A stretch of DNA of 64,000 nucleotides from Centropus unirufus. Its lineage: Eukaryota > Chordata > Aves > Cuculiformes > Centropidae. The notes under the pieces are model-generated. The model saw nothing but the letters and a program-made list of their open reading frames with translations. It had not been told where the DNA came from and did not search any database. Position 1 is the stretch's first letter. Every line of letters starts with the position of its first letter. The stretch spans positions 248,001-312,000 of the forward strand of contig VYZI01000524.1 in assembly GCA_013397695.1 (NCBI GenBank). The letters run 5' to 3'. Of this stretch, positions 11,114 to 24,200 are shown piece by piece. The position numbers and the translations under genes were made by a program.

Positions 11114-14100
11114 AACCTAAAGCTGCATTTAAGCTCTTAGCAGGAAATGAGCAACATGTCATCAAAAGAAAAACTGGGTCCATACTGATGAACCAGTGTT
11201 AGGGAATGGACATGGGAGCCTTGTGAAACACAATCCCTGGTCTGGGTTTGACATGGGATGAACAGTCCCAGGATATGGACCTGGAATGAGCAAGACCAAG
11301 GCTTGCTCCCTACAGACAAGTTGGATGCAGCCACCCAAGAACATTTAATTGCACGGATGTAGACAGACAGGGTCAGTTGCCCACAGGGCCAGAGACCAGA
11401 TCTGGTAGAGGTTAGTTTACTAGCAGAGGTGTTGCTACAGAGGCTGGACATCATTCTCATGACAGGGACAAACCACACACTGTCACCTGCTACCTGTTCT
11501 GTGAATGTTTATTTTCAATTTAATAGTGTGATGGATTTCAAATAAGCTGACATTAGACACCAGTGAAAAGCTGAACCAACTGCCTATAAAGTCTCTTCAT
11601 GGGTTTTGAAAGTTTTTCAGCCTGAATATATGTTTTTAAAGTTGTCTTCATCGAAAAGAAAAAACCTGTGGTGAGGAGCTGAACACTGAAGTTTCCACTG
11701 ATGAGGCTCTAACCCCAAACACCTGTAGTGTGCACCTGAGGTTAGGTATGATGAGGCAAAATAAACCTGTGTAGCACTAATGCTGTCCATACCTATGGCT
11801 TAAATGTTTGGGGTGTTTTTGCTCAGCGGAAGTAAGGCTTTTCAGTTGCACTCAGAGCTTCAGGAGCTGCCAGTTCCTGGAGCTGCATCCCATAGCATCC
11901 CTGGGCACAGTATCTTTTCCAGTGGATGTCTGAATGCTTACAAACACTTGAATCCAAGTCTGCATCCTTGTTGAGATGTGGTTTTGCAAAGCCCAAGCTG
12001 GTGATTGTCAGGGTAGTAGTAATTTCCTCCAGACTTTCTTGGGAACCTAAATCTCCTGTGCCAATCTGAGCATCACAAATGCTGTGAGGTGGGTGTGCCC
12101 TAAAGCAACCTAAATCTCATTTGGACCCTCTGAGCTTCCTTTGTATTATCAGAAATGGGTAATAATGGCCATTCCTCATCTGTAATGGCAATAATTCAAT
12201 GTAGCTTCATTTGGAACCATCTGCTTCTTGCCCTGGCTTCTGACTTTAGGGAATTTCTCCTGCATCCTGCTAACAGTGCATGGAAGAGCTGGACCTCTTA
12301 GTAGGGTAGCGTGGCTTCTCTGTGGGACCACATTCTGGGAACATCATGTAGGAGCATCAATAGTTCTCATTCTCAGTTGGTCACCAAGTAAATACCTTTC
12401 CAACAAAAGCAAAGTCTCTGGGGCTCAGCCTATCCTGGCTGGGATGGGAAGAGGAGTCTCTGGTGTTCTCAGTTCTGTCCTAGCCAGGAGCAGCCTCCAC
12501 TCCCTACACAGGGGCTTCTACTAGGAAAGTCCTCTGACATTGCTGGCGAGCCCGCTGGGACCCAGGCAACCTGGAAATGTTGCAGAGGAACCTACAGAGG
12601 GCAGCAGGTCTTCAGCTAATGCTATCCGCTGGTCATCCTAAGTGAACCAATGCAAGCACAGATGATGTGCAGAAGGTCATGGTCACCTGGCTGCTCATCT
12701 CCATGGATCACTGAGGAACCTGGGGCCGGCTTTTTGCAGTAATGTTTTGTTATTTAGTCTGAGTCAGCTTGTTCAAGAGATGTCTTTTTCCAGCTGGGCT
12801 GGCACAAAGTTTCCGAGCAACACAGGGGAAGCAGCCCACTGCAGGAACAAGCCCCCTGCACCTATGCATTTGTCCATACTCTGCTCCTAGGTGATGCTGA
12901 GCATCCACCTCTCACCCTATCAAAGTGATGTGCATGGCTATGACTGAAGAATTGCCTTTCCCATGGAAAGGGCTGTCCATCCCTGCCTTCAGGCCTAGCC
13001 TAGGGTGTGATGCAAATCAATTGCCAGTTACTGGGACATGATGTGGTGTGGAAATGTGGTCCTAGGAATCTGGAATAATGTGGCAGAAAGTGCTGAAGCC
13101 GTTTCAGCATAAAACAGGTGCAAGTAAGGCATGATTTTTTGGACCATGTAGATGGAGGTAGAGTAGTCCTTGAAGAATACAGGGGAAAGACAGTGGCACA
13201 TGAAATGCTTCAAGAACAAAGCACAGTGTTGTAATGCCTTCGCTGCTGTTTGGAATAGTTCTTAAGCTTGACCCTCCTCATTATAATACCATTACTATGA
13301 ACCATTAGGTTTCTTTCTGAGTATTTTTCAGAGGTTGCTATTCTGTTTTCCTGTGACTTTCCAGACCAGTTATGTAGTTGGTCCATCCATCAAGCCCTCC
13401 CAACAAATAACTTGCAAACATTCTGGTAAATTCTAGCTGAGGTTGGTAAAGGAGGAGGTGTTTCAAATATGCAAAGAGCAGAGGAGCTGAGCAGAGAAGC
13501 AAGAAGACTGTCCACTATAGCCACGTGGTCAGTACCACCAAGGTGTTAAACAGCAAAATATTGACAGGAAATCAGGTTTTGTAACTTTGACCATCACGGA
13601 AAATTGTGGGGGTTTTTTGAGTTGTTTGTTGCCTCAGGGTATCAGTGATATTTTCTTCATGAGTTTCTCGCAGGTGGGTCAACATCAGAGATAAAAGCAA
13701 AGGACATTTGTGCCTGAAGTCTTACTGAAATCGCAGTGGGATTTTTCAGCCCTCCTGTTTTTGCATTGGTAAAAAGAAATCAGTTTGGTAGCTTGAGAAC
13801 TAACTTTGCAAGTATGTGTATTGAGTTTCTGAATTATTCCTCCTTCCAGCTTCAAAAAAGTTACCAAACCCTGAAGAACTATAAATAATTTCCAAAGAAA
13901 ATCAAAACTTTTTCTAAAGGTTTGAGGAGGTTCATTTGTAATGACGTTTCTTTGATAAACCTGCTAAACCAGTTAATTGCAGCAACACAGAGAAACAAAA
14001 GGCGTTTAAAATCTCAAGACTAATATGTAGTTTTTTCCACTTCTCTATTTTGCTGGAAAAAGTACTTGGGTTCCACTTTCACCTTAAATTGTTTTCCAGA

Positions 14101-14193
14101 ACTGCTAGTGAACCAAAAATTCCCCTTCTAGTCTTACCTGGCTATGCAGTAAGGCACCTTCACTGAAAAACACAAGAGTAGAAGGATCTTAAA
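11114..14193. other. Intergenic DNA with no recognised feature
   Basis: No gene, CR1 fragment or notable structure was recognised. Open frames are short and scattered. Confidence 0.55.
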
Positions 14194-15104
14194 AAATGGG
14201 ACTGAGTACACCCTCAGCAAGACTGCTGATGACACCCAATTGTGTGTCGCTCTTGACACACCGGAGGGCAGGGATGCCATCCAGAGGAACCTGGGCAGTA
14301 TGGAAAGGTGTGTCTGTGCTAAATCCATGAAGTTCAATAAGGCCAAGTGCAAGGTCCTGCACCTGGGTCAGGGCAATCCCAAGTCCAAATACAGGCTGGG
14401 TAGAAAATGGATTTAGTGTAGATCTGAAGAGAAGGAGTTAATGATGTTGGTGGATGAGAAACTCGACCTCAGCCAGTAATGTACACTTGCAGCCCAGAAA
14501 ACCAACTGTCTCCTGGGCTGCATCCAAAGCAGAGAAAACAGCAGACTGAGGGAGGTAATTCTGCCCCACTGCTTTGCTCTGGCGAGACATCACCTGGAGC
14601 CCTGCATTCAGTTCTGGATTCCTAAGCACTGGAAGTACATTGATATGTTGGAGTGAGTCCAGAGGAGGCCATGAAGATGATCCAAGGGCTGGAGCACCTC
14701 CCCTACGAGCACAGGTTGAAAATTGAGGTTATTTATCCTGGAGAACATAAGGTTCCAGGGAGCCCTTAGAGCAGCTTTCTAGTACTTCCAGTGGTCCCTC
14801 TGGAAAGCTGGGGAGGGTCTCTTTATCAGGGATTGCAGGCATAGGATGAGAGGAAATAGTTTTATGCCAAAAGATAGGATATTTAAATGAGATATTAGGA
14901 AGGTTTTTTTCCTATGAAGGTGGTGAGGCACTGACATAGGTTGCCCAGAGAAGTGGTGGCTGCCCATCCCTGGAGGCGTTAAAGGCCAGGCTGGATGGGG
15001 CATTGAGCAACCTGATCCAGTGGCAAATGTCCATGGCAGGGGGTTGGAACTGGATAATCATTAAGGTCCCTTCCCAAAGCCAAACAAGACTATGATTCTA
15101 TGAT
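14194..15104 (+). mobile_element. CR1 LINE fragment, ORF2 3' part and 3' UTR
   Basis: The segment has the typical CR1 order. A degraded reverse-transcriptase C-terminal region (GACTGAGTACACCCTCAGCA, then GTTCAATAAGGCCAAGTGCA and GGTCCTGCACCTGGGTCAGG) is followed by the 3' UTR block (TTGCCCAGAGAAGTGGTGGC) and a terminal TATGATTCTATGAT. At about 910 bp it is the longest CR1 copy in the window. Stops and indels break the frame, so it is inactive. It is 5'-truncated, as usual for the family. Confidence 0.9.
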
Positions 15105-18100
15105 CTGTTCTATCTTGGATGGACACCATCTCCTCAAACTTGAGTTAAAATACTCTGTGATTACCCTGAACAGGTTTCCTTGGCTTCCTGAGGAAGGAAG
15201 GCCAAGGTAAGGAAAACCCATCTCAGATACGTATTCCAGAGAGAATCATGCTTCGGAGATTGTCTCCATCCCTCAAACAGAATCAGCAGGAGGCTAATAT
15301 CTCAGCCAGTGATAATACCTGAAAGAGCAAGATTCAAGATTTAAACTTTTTTACATAAAGTTGTCAGCCCTCATCTCAAAAAAGAGTTGGTAAACAGCTC
15401 ATCACTCAACCAGCCTCAGGCAGGATCCCTCTTATCCTGTTTGATGAAGCTCTGGCTGGCTTGTCTTTCTGCTTGGCCTCAATGTGGCAGAGGTTTTATC
15501 CAAATTCAACAGAATCAGTAGGTGACACACTTCAAGTTCCTGGCCTTCAGGTGGTTGGTGAGCCTGAAACCCTGTTGATGAGGGTGGAAGCAAGAACGAA
15601 GGAGCTTCACAGTATTGCATGGTTGGAAACACTGTGCCCAAAGACCCTTGAGGAGAGCAGGCACTGAAACACCCCAGAGTATTGAAGTCTGAGCTGATCT
15701 CTGCTCACAGCAACTCCAGGTGGGCACTGAGTGCTCAGCCCACGTGAAGCTTTTTGCAATGCAGCAAGTAGCTAATTGCCCAAAATAGAGGGGTGGTAGA
15801 TCTTACGAGATCTTACACACAAATGATAAAGAGATATCAGGATGTGCTGTCAGCAGTCTTTGGTAGGTCTCTTCCCCCCATGCCCTAAATGGCATTAGTT
15901 GCCTTGTACTCAGTGCCAAAAGGCAGGCAGCTCTGAGGAGGAACATGACCACTCTCTTTAGATGAGATTTTAAGCAGAAACAGAATGTCAAATGGAAAGT
16001 GAGTAAGATTACAGCACCGTAACCGAGATGATTTCAAAAGGGGAAACTGCTCAGACTAGAACCTGGCTGGAGATAAACTCTCCCAAAGGTTAAGCACATG
16101 CAAGAAATCCACCCCTGCTATTGGGCCAGGCTGCTCTTTGCTGCAAATGCACCAATTGAGAAAACTCGAGGACCCATGTTTCTCCTCCCATTTGGAGACC
16201 AGTTTTGCAACCTGTGGCTCCAGGGGATGACTTTCAACTCACACCAGACTAAATGAGAGCGATTAGGAGCATCACTTGTAGTGGAACAGTACTTTTTTTA
16301 GCCTGCCAAGCCTTCACAAGTAAGAGTTTTTCTAAGGTGGACACCATTCTAACACTAGTGCTAAATAAGCGGCGTGGTTATACTACCAGCCCATAGTTGC
16401 TATAAGTGTAACAAACCAGTTCGATTTGTCATTCAGCTGTTGACAGGAAACCACAAACAGCAGTCAACTGACAGCACTAAGAAGAATTAGCGTTTCTTTT
16501 TCTACATGCTCTAAGGATTAAAACTTATCAAGACAAGCTTACGTTCTTAGGTACGCACCCGGCAAGGGATTTTTTAACAGTGGTGGACTCCTAGGATTGA
16601 ACAGGATATGATTTGATCCCAACGAAGGAATTGTCAGGTAAGTGCAAGTGATTTTACTCCATTCCCACTGCCTGTTTATTGGCTGGTATTACAGTGGGTG
16701 CATCCTCTTAGAGCATTTAAAGATTTGCTCCATCTCTGGTTATTGGCTACGGACTGAGGGTAATTAAGCCCTTCAAAACCCGGTGGGATGTTCAGCAAAA
16801 TGGTCTGCCAGAGACTAGGGCAGAAAGCATCTCTTTTTCCTTCTGGCAGTGTCTCAGTGTTGAAATCAGGACACTCTGATGTGGGACTGATGCTCTAAGT
16901 CAGAAGCTGAACCAGCAGGTTCTTTCTTGGGCACAGGTCAATACTGTTTCTCTTAAAAAAAAAAAAAAAACGAAGTAAATGAAAACCCTTCAAAGGCTGA
17001 ATGAGTTTCTTCCAGATTCATTCCTTGGAGAGGAAAGAGAGAGGAGAAAGTGAAATCAGAGACCCAATTCTGAATTAAAGGGAAGGTGGAAGGTTGGGTG
17101 CTCAAGCTCCAACTTAGCAACCTTTGCTGATTTGAACCCGTCGATGCTGTGTACAATGCAGAGAAGAGTTGAGGCTTTAATTCTGCTGCCGAGGGGCATG
17201 ATTGGAGATGAGGATCTTTGTTTTCTTTTGCCTCATAGATGGTTTGTATGGTCTCCTCAGAAGTAATGTTTTCTTTTCACTAGCTCCTCCATTCAGTCTG
17301 GTAAAACCAGGTTAACAGTGGCCATAGACAAAGTTTGTAGCAAATTGGAGATGTTCATAAGAGTTATAGGAAGGGTGGATTTACTGTTTCTCGTCCTGGT
17401 CCCCTCCCATCCCCACACATACAGAGTCTACACTAATTCCATAACTTTCAGTCTTGCTTAGAGCTTAGGTTAGACTCGAATTTCCACAGCACTCTCATTT
17501 GTAGGCTGCGTATCCCAGAAGACACTTTGTTGGCTCAGCCAGTTCTGGGAGAGGAGTTACAGCTTTTTGGGTATTTGCATCTCAGATGTCCTCAGGTGTT
17601 TGTTCAGGGCTTTGTGGCCAGCGATGCCAGGCAAGCCAATGCTCTTCAAGGTGCTTCAGTTACCTGACTTGTGAAATGGGGGCATTTCTTGCCTTTCTTG
17701 CCAGGTTGCTGTAATATATAATTGGTTATATATCTTTTAAGGTGCAAAATCAGGACAAGGCTGTACATTGCCAGCAACGAGTTCCTGTTGCACGCAGAGC
17801 GTGCACATGTTGTCCCTGCTCTGGTACACATTGGAGAAGAAAAGTCAGATGGAGATTCAGGAAGGAAAAAGGACAGCTACAGGGCAGCAAGGGCATCTTC
17901 ATTGATATGCTCCATTACTCATTCTGTCATGGTTTAAGTGATTTTTATTTAGAAGATTTGAAGGTTGCAGAACTTGTGATTACTTGTTCACTTTTTGTTT
18001 TCTCCCCCAGACCTGCAGGATTAGCATTATACTGATGCGCAAAAATCTGTGACAACTACTTCTGGTCCATTCTTGTTTTATTCTGCCAAAAGTTCAGTTA

Positions 18101-19843
18101 CTCCTGCACCTTGAGAGTTAAGAAGTTGTAGGCTGAATTTTCTGATGAAGGAGGAAAGACCCAAACCCCATATTTAATCGAAAATTTCATAACGGTGTCA
18201 CTGCTTTTTCTTTATCTTTCCAATTACTTTTTCTGTTCTGTTTAATCAGTACGGGCTGCTCTGGTTTGTTTTTATACCCTGGGCCCTCAGCTGAGATCGC
18301 GTGCTCTCTAGTTCCTATTAAATAAGCCCGCAATATCCCAGGTTGAGCATTCTACTTCTGCAAAAGTTGGGCTGTGTGTCTGTTTCAGACAAGGCTATCA
18401 GATCTTTTATTTCTACTTTGGAACATTCTTCTTGATTGACCTTTTCAACCTTTAATTCTGAGTAAATCAGAATGCATCAAGGCCTTGAAGCTGTATTTAG
18501 ATGCACATAGGCTTTTTTGTCATCTTGGTTAGGTGTGGAAACAGGTCACCATGGGTTTCTTGGGGGTCATAGCATTACGTTTAGCAGAGCAGGAGCAACT
18601 GGGCACGCTTGCACTTCACCGTTATTTGTCTTTCTACCCCTCATTCTTTCCATTCTCTCTGTGTTATAAAGTGAGTTTCCTCACCGCTTTTCCATGGCTG
18701 ACAAGACTCCGGAGGCAATCAAGCATTGACTCCATGTGGGTGAGTTTCCCTGTAGTCATTCATTTCCTGCAGGCCCACGAATTTCAATTATGGGCAAAAA
18801 TTTCACAAGATACCAGGAGATAAATCCTGCTGGAGCCCTTGGAAACCCCAAAGTTTCCATTCCCATCTCCACTTTATGTGGTGCAAGTCATCTTTCTCGT
18901 TAGATTGACACCACATTGCAAAATCAGAAGTAGCTGAGAGGATAAAAAAGGACACAGTTCCCCCTTGGCAGAAGTCTTGGCTATGAATCACAACCTCAGG
19001 ATTCTGCTGCTTGTTGTGGAAGAAGTGTCTGCACCTCTGGACATTGCTGTGAAACTCGGAAGAAAGTACATCATTATAAAAAAAAACAAGATATACAGTG
19101 AATTATTGATTAAAAATAAATTCTAAGGCATAAAATAAGCAATAAAAACATAAAACACATCCAGTATTTCATGCTGGACAAACCATTTGCTTCTCGCAGG
19201 GCTGTCTGTGTTCCATATCAGGGTTAAATCCATGCAAATACATTTCACCAGCCAGGCAAAAAAAACCTCCCTTAAAACCCCAAAAATACAACAGCTCCTT
19301 GTATTGAAATTAAAAAAAACGCTTTCTAATTATATTTTTTTCCAAGAAAATGTTGCAAAAATGTTTCTGTGGTTTTACGGAGCAATTTTGCCTTTGTAAA
19401 ACTTGGTCAGTTTTAATTCGGAAAACATTGTGGTCTTGCCTATTCAAACTTCCAAACCCAATTATAAACGCCCAAAGGAGAGGGATACAGTAGAGCAAAT
19501 GTGTGGAAAGTATGATCAATGAAGAATTTTTGCAAAAAATAATGTTTTTTCATTTGCTGGAGCCATTGCAAAGAAGGGAGGAATAAACTTGTCCACTGTG
19601 GGTAGGACAAGATGTAGGTCTTTCAGTGAAGAAAATCAGTGCTGATAGTTATGAAGCAATTTTAAGGTTATGGGAATTGGAGGGATAGGATAAACAGATG
19701 GGGAGCAATGGGAGTTTCCATCACTGAAATCTTTGAAGTGCAAGTTAGGTGGTGTCTCAGATGCAATGTAGGTCCACCAGATTAATGACCTTCTAGAGCA
19801 TAGTCCTACACTTCTGCCATCCTGCAAAATATACAGGAACGTA
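15105..19843. other. Intergenic DNA; one splice-donor candidate
   Basis: No coding gene was recognised. A poly-A run lies at 16955-16970. A consensus splice donor (CAG|GTAAGTG) lies at 16637/16638, listed separately. The direct duplication around AGATCTTAC at 15800-15817 is trivial. Confidence 0.5.
16400..16637 (+). promoter_or_regulatory. BLK: Candidate BLK promoter / non-coding first exon
   Basis: BLK needs an upstream non-coding exon because the ATG exon is preceded by an acceptor. Here a RUNX-type AACCACAAA with an adjacent ETS-type GGAA core (16445-16457, within AGGAAACCACAAAC) lies 180 bases before a full-consensus donor, CAG|GTAAGTG. RUNX and ETS factors drive many lymphoid genes. No transcript evidence is available. 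Other fair donors exist at 15206, 26035 and 27766, so this is a weak candidate. Confidence 0.18.
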
Positions 19844-20034
19844 GACTCATGGAATAGTTAGGGCTGGAAAAACCTCTAAGATCATCCAGTCCAACCACCA
19901 GCCCAACACCACTGTGCCTACTAAGTCATGTCCCGAAATGCCACCTCTACACGTTTTTTTAATGCCTCCAGAGGTGATGGCACCTTCACTTCCCAGGGCA
20001 GCCTGTTCTAATGCTTCACCACTCTTTTGTGGCT
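19844..20034 (-). mobile_element. CR1 LINE 3' fragment
   Basis: Minus-strand CR1 3' end, entered from its terminus (ACTCATGGAATAGTTAGGGC) and continuing through AAGATCATCCAGTCCAACCA, CACCACTGTGCCTACTAAG and CCCAGGGCAGCCTGTTCTAA. It is heavily 5'-truncated and non-coding. Confidence 0.88.
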
Positions 20035-20917
20035 TCTGAAGGGAAATGTGCTTTTCAAAATCTCTCTCCATCACCATCTTTATTTATTTACAGATTTTAT
20101 GAATTATTCTCCAAATTTGATCAAATTTCACTGATAATTTCTGCTCCTCCAGAAACCATGAAATGTGTTATTGATCAAAAAGCAGCATGTGGGAGCCCTC
20201 AGGTCCTGCATGTCAGGCATGTAGGAGTCGGAGCAGAAGGTACCTCTCTTTTCCACAAAAACCTGGAGTGGGAAAGAGAAAAACTTGACAAAATGCCACA
20301 GACAGTGGAGCTGCAGGACTTCTTTCAGCCCAGCCAATTGATTGCCTAGTACTCGAGACATGATGTCATTGACATTTAAGTAAATAACTGTTGATGATAA
20401 ATAACTTGAAAGCATGAAAATTCGAGGCATAACGTCTCAGAATATGTGTATGGGAGGATGGTTCTTGAGAAGTGGTCTTTGAATATGGTTAAATTTGATC
20501 TATGGAAAAATTAAGGCATCACCTGAAATAGGTGATGGAATGAGGCAGAACTAAGATCATAATAAGCACATGGAGAAAGTCATACAAAAGCTTTAACTTT
20601 ACTTTTATCTCAAGAGTTTTTCTGGCTGTCTCTTACATATTTGGCCTTCACCATTTTAGAAGCACAAGAAGACCACAGCTGCTTGGGACATTAATATAGA
20701 AAGCTTCATGGGGAATCATTCTTTTTCCAGTGAAAGACGCCAATATGCATGGTATTTTTGTGACAGAACCTTTTTAAGGGTGGCAATTTCCCATGGAATG
20801 CTTTCTTCCCTGGAAATTTCAATGGAAAACTGGGGAAAAAAAGCATTCTGTCTAAGAGTTTCTGCATGAGCTGCCAATGAATAACAACTGTGCACAGAAG
20901 GGAATTGAGACAAGAAA
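20035..20917. other. Intergenic DNA with no recognised feature
   Basis: Nothing beyond chance open frames was seen. Confidence 0.55.
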
Positions 20918-21290
20918 TTGCTGGAGAGAGTCCAATGGAGAGCCATGAAGATTGTGAGGGGACTGGAGCATCTCTGTTATGAGGAAGGGCTGAGAAACCT
21001 GGGTCTTTCTGGGCTGGAGAAGAAAAAACTAAGGGGGGGTCTTATCAATGCTTATCAATATCTAATGGGTGAGTGTCAAGAGGATGAGGTCAGACTATTT
21101 CCATTGGTGCGCAGCAACAGGACAAAGGACAATGAGCACAAACTTGTGCACAAGGAAGTTCCACCTGAACATGAGGAAAACTTCTTTCCTGTGAGAGTGA
21201 CAGAGCACTGGAACAGGCTACCCAGGGAGGATGTGAAGTCTGCTTCACTGGACATACTCAAAACCTGCCCGGACATGTTCCTGTGAAACC
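20918..21290 (+). mobile_element. CR1 LINE fragment with residual ORF2 C-terminal frame
   Basis: A 122-codon uninterrupted frame (20918-21286) encodes the C-terminal tail of a CR1 reverse transcriptase. Recognisable pieces are ERVQWRAMKIVRGLEHLCYE, LRGGLINAYQYLMG and TEHWNRLPREDV. The typical repeat-tailed 3' UTR is missing, so the copy is truncated at both ends. The open frame is a LINE remnant and not a host gene. Confidence 0.87.
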
Positions 21291-24200
21291 AGAACTATGG
21301 GACCCTACTTTAGCCAGCGAGCTAGATTGGGTGCTCTCCAGAGATCCTCTCCAACCCCAACCATTGTGTGTATCTTTGAGGCAACGGAACTCTTTGCAAG
21401 AGTTAGCCAGATGGGGAGAAATCCTGATTGTTTTAGTGCAGTACTGCAAGGACATCAAACTGTCCTGCTTATTTCAGTGAGAGTATAGACACTGGTAAAG
21501 TAAGAAATAAGATTTCCTCTGATTCAGATATAACAGAACTAGAGCAGATGAAAGATGAGGTAACTTGAGAGTGGATGAGCCCCATTACTTCTGTGCCTTA
21601 AATAATGCCTTGTGCATAGACCTGGCTGTGAGGCTTGGCTTTCTTCTGCCACTTTTCTGTCTCCTTTTGGCACTACAGGGAAGTTTGAACGTTCTTCTAA
21701 TTCTGAAAGTCAAAGCTTATCTTCTAATTTTGAATAAGGGATTAAAAAATGGTGTGTGTTGGGATTTTATTTTTCCTTACTAGCATAAAAAGGAGAATAA
21801 TATTGAGGCAGGGTCTTGGCTGCTGCATGTGGCCAGGATTTGGCATCATGTGAGCAGTGTAGAAGAAGCCTGGCAGGGACGATTGGTTTGGGGAGAAAAG
21901 AAGAATCTGAACTCTCACATCCAACATGGGCAGAGTTTCAGAAGCAAGGGCCACAGGATCTTCTAGCAAGGTTTTGTGAGGGCTCATCCTGCCTCGGGGA
22001 TCCTGCTTCTCCAGTGGCTATTTTCTGCAAGCAGTTGTAACGATTCTGGACAGTGGAAATTCACACTTCCATGAGGTTATCAGAATGGTGACTGTTCTAA
22101 GATATTTGCATTTCTTTTCATTAGTTCTCCTATTTATATATCAGAGGAAGAAAAAATGTCACTTTCTCCCCCCCAAAAAAATCTTTTCCTAATAGATTTT
22201 CCACAGGATTCAGCAATAAATGATAATAGTGAAACAAGAGGGAGCTCATCACCACCCTGTGCTCGGAATGGTCTGGTACCTAGGGTTACACGAGGCACCT
22301 GTGTCTGAGTGGCATCCCAAACATAGCGACATGTTCAGGGTAGTAAATCAGGGCAAAAGGGACAATTTGTCCCTTAGAAAGCAGAGATTTAACAGGCAGG
22401 CAGTGCAACATGAGCAGTCAGGCCAGACCATCCCAAACACAGTCCAGGAGTTAAAATGAGATGGGGATTATGAGGGTTTGGATGCGGTCATCTAATTTTG
22501 AAGAGTGGGAGAACAAGCCTTACTATTGCCTATTTTACTAGTCCAGATGTTGCTTCAGAGCGCCCAGAAGTCTATATGATCAAAATGGAGGCTGGTGTAC
22601 TGGTTATAATGCATCTCCCTCTTCCTTGAGCAAGAGTACGCTGCATTAAAATTTTTTTTTTTATCTGCTAGAGGAATAGAAACAGGGATATTCAGACAGA
22701 AAGTTAGGCTACTCATTCTTAGTAGAAAAGAGAAAAACATAGCCAGACCATGAAAACAACATCTAGAGGGAATGAGCAGCCCAGTTTTCATGGCAACAGT
22801 ATAGGGAAGAAGCCCTGGGGGCCAATTGGAATATGAGAGGTGGCTTTGTCCATCTTGGAAGCTTCAGATCAAAACTGGAACCATCTCTGCAGCTGCCACC
22901 TTAACAAGAATACTTCTGGTTCAGTGTGTACTGGATAAAATGAGGTGGAAGTGGGTGCTACTGCAGAAAGAGGTTATGCAATGGGCTACTGGCACAGGAA
23001 TGTGGCTGTGGGGTCATCCTAGTGGGCTGTGGGTCGTCTGGAGGGAGGCTGTCACATTTTCTGGTCCTCCTTTATGTACCATGGAGTGGTAGGTCCTACA
23101 GGTCTTTTTATGGGCAAGACTAAGAGGCCATGGGGTAAATGCTCGGGACATGCTCCATGAACAGTTTATAGGGGGCTGTAAGAGGTAGCAGAGACAAGAC
23201 AGCCTCAGGATTGCAACCTCGTGTAGAGGCCTGCAAAGATACTGGAGAACATCTGGGAACTGATGTATAGAAACAGAGTGGAAACCATTGCCAGACAGAC
23301 ACTACTCAGCTCAGTGACATTACAGTATGTTCAGGTCGGTGAAGCAGGGTCAGATGGAGCCCATCTGGAGTGACCCAGGATCCACACACAAGAGGCTTTC
23401 ACACTCAAGAGGCTTTCTCTCCTTTGAATGCTCTTCTTCGCATGCTTTCTCAGTGGCCTCCATCCAGATTCTTTCAAATGGCAACCCTGGGATGTTGTTT
23501 CGTGATTACTGAGTAAGGAAATTGCAAAGTGCACTCAATATCTTGTCTCTTGGTGTCATCGCATCGCCATGAGATGCCCAGCCTGGAGGCAACAGAAGAG
23601 GCACAGGGGTGAAGGGATGTGTCCAAGATGACATGCAAGGGCACAGCCAGAATGTCTTAGATACCAAAATACCTCTCTGTGATCCAATAGGCATACCTCA
23701 CCATATAGAATCCTTTTTATTTTTAGTTCTTACTTCTGAGCGTCTCGAATCATGGCTGCCTCTGACTTGCAACTGCTAGGTTTCCCCACTCTCGCCATTG
23801 GGAACATGTCTCAAATCAGAAGCAGGTTTCTGTCTGGAGCTGCCACGCTATTGCCCTGCTTCACAGGATGATTTGGCAGTCACTAGCTGCTAATTTCTAA
23901 ACCTTTTCTGCATCTCATGGTGGCTTCTCTTTCCTACCTTCCTACCTCAGTGCTGGATGACAAGCAGCTTTCTGAAAAAACAACTTCCCTTTTCATAGGA
24001 ATAGGAAGTGAATCTAAGCAAAGAGCGATCAGGTATCTCAGATGTACTCTTCATCAAAGGATGAGCCCCTACCCTTAATGCCAAAAGCACTCCAGCTAAC
24101 CCTGGAACTGTCCTCTCCTTCCCCACTCCCAACTCAATGTCTCCATCTGTCCCCTGTCTCCCCTGCCCTTAGCTGGAGGAGAATTGGGCCAGCAAAATGC

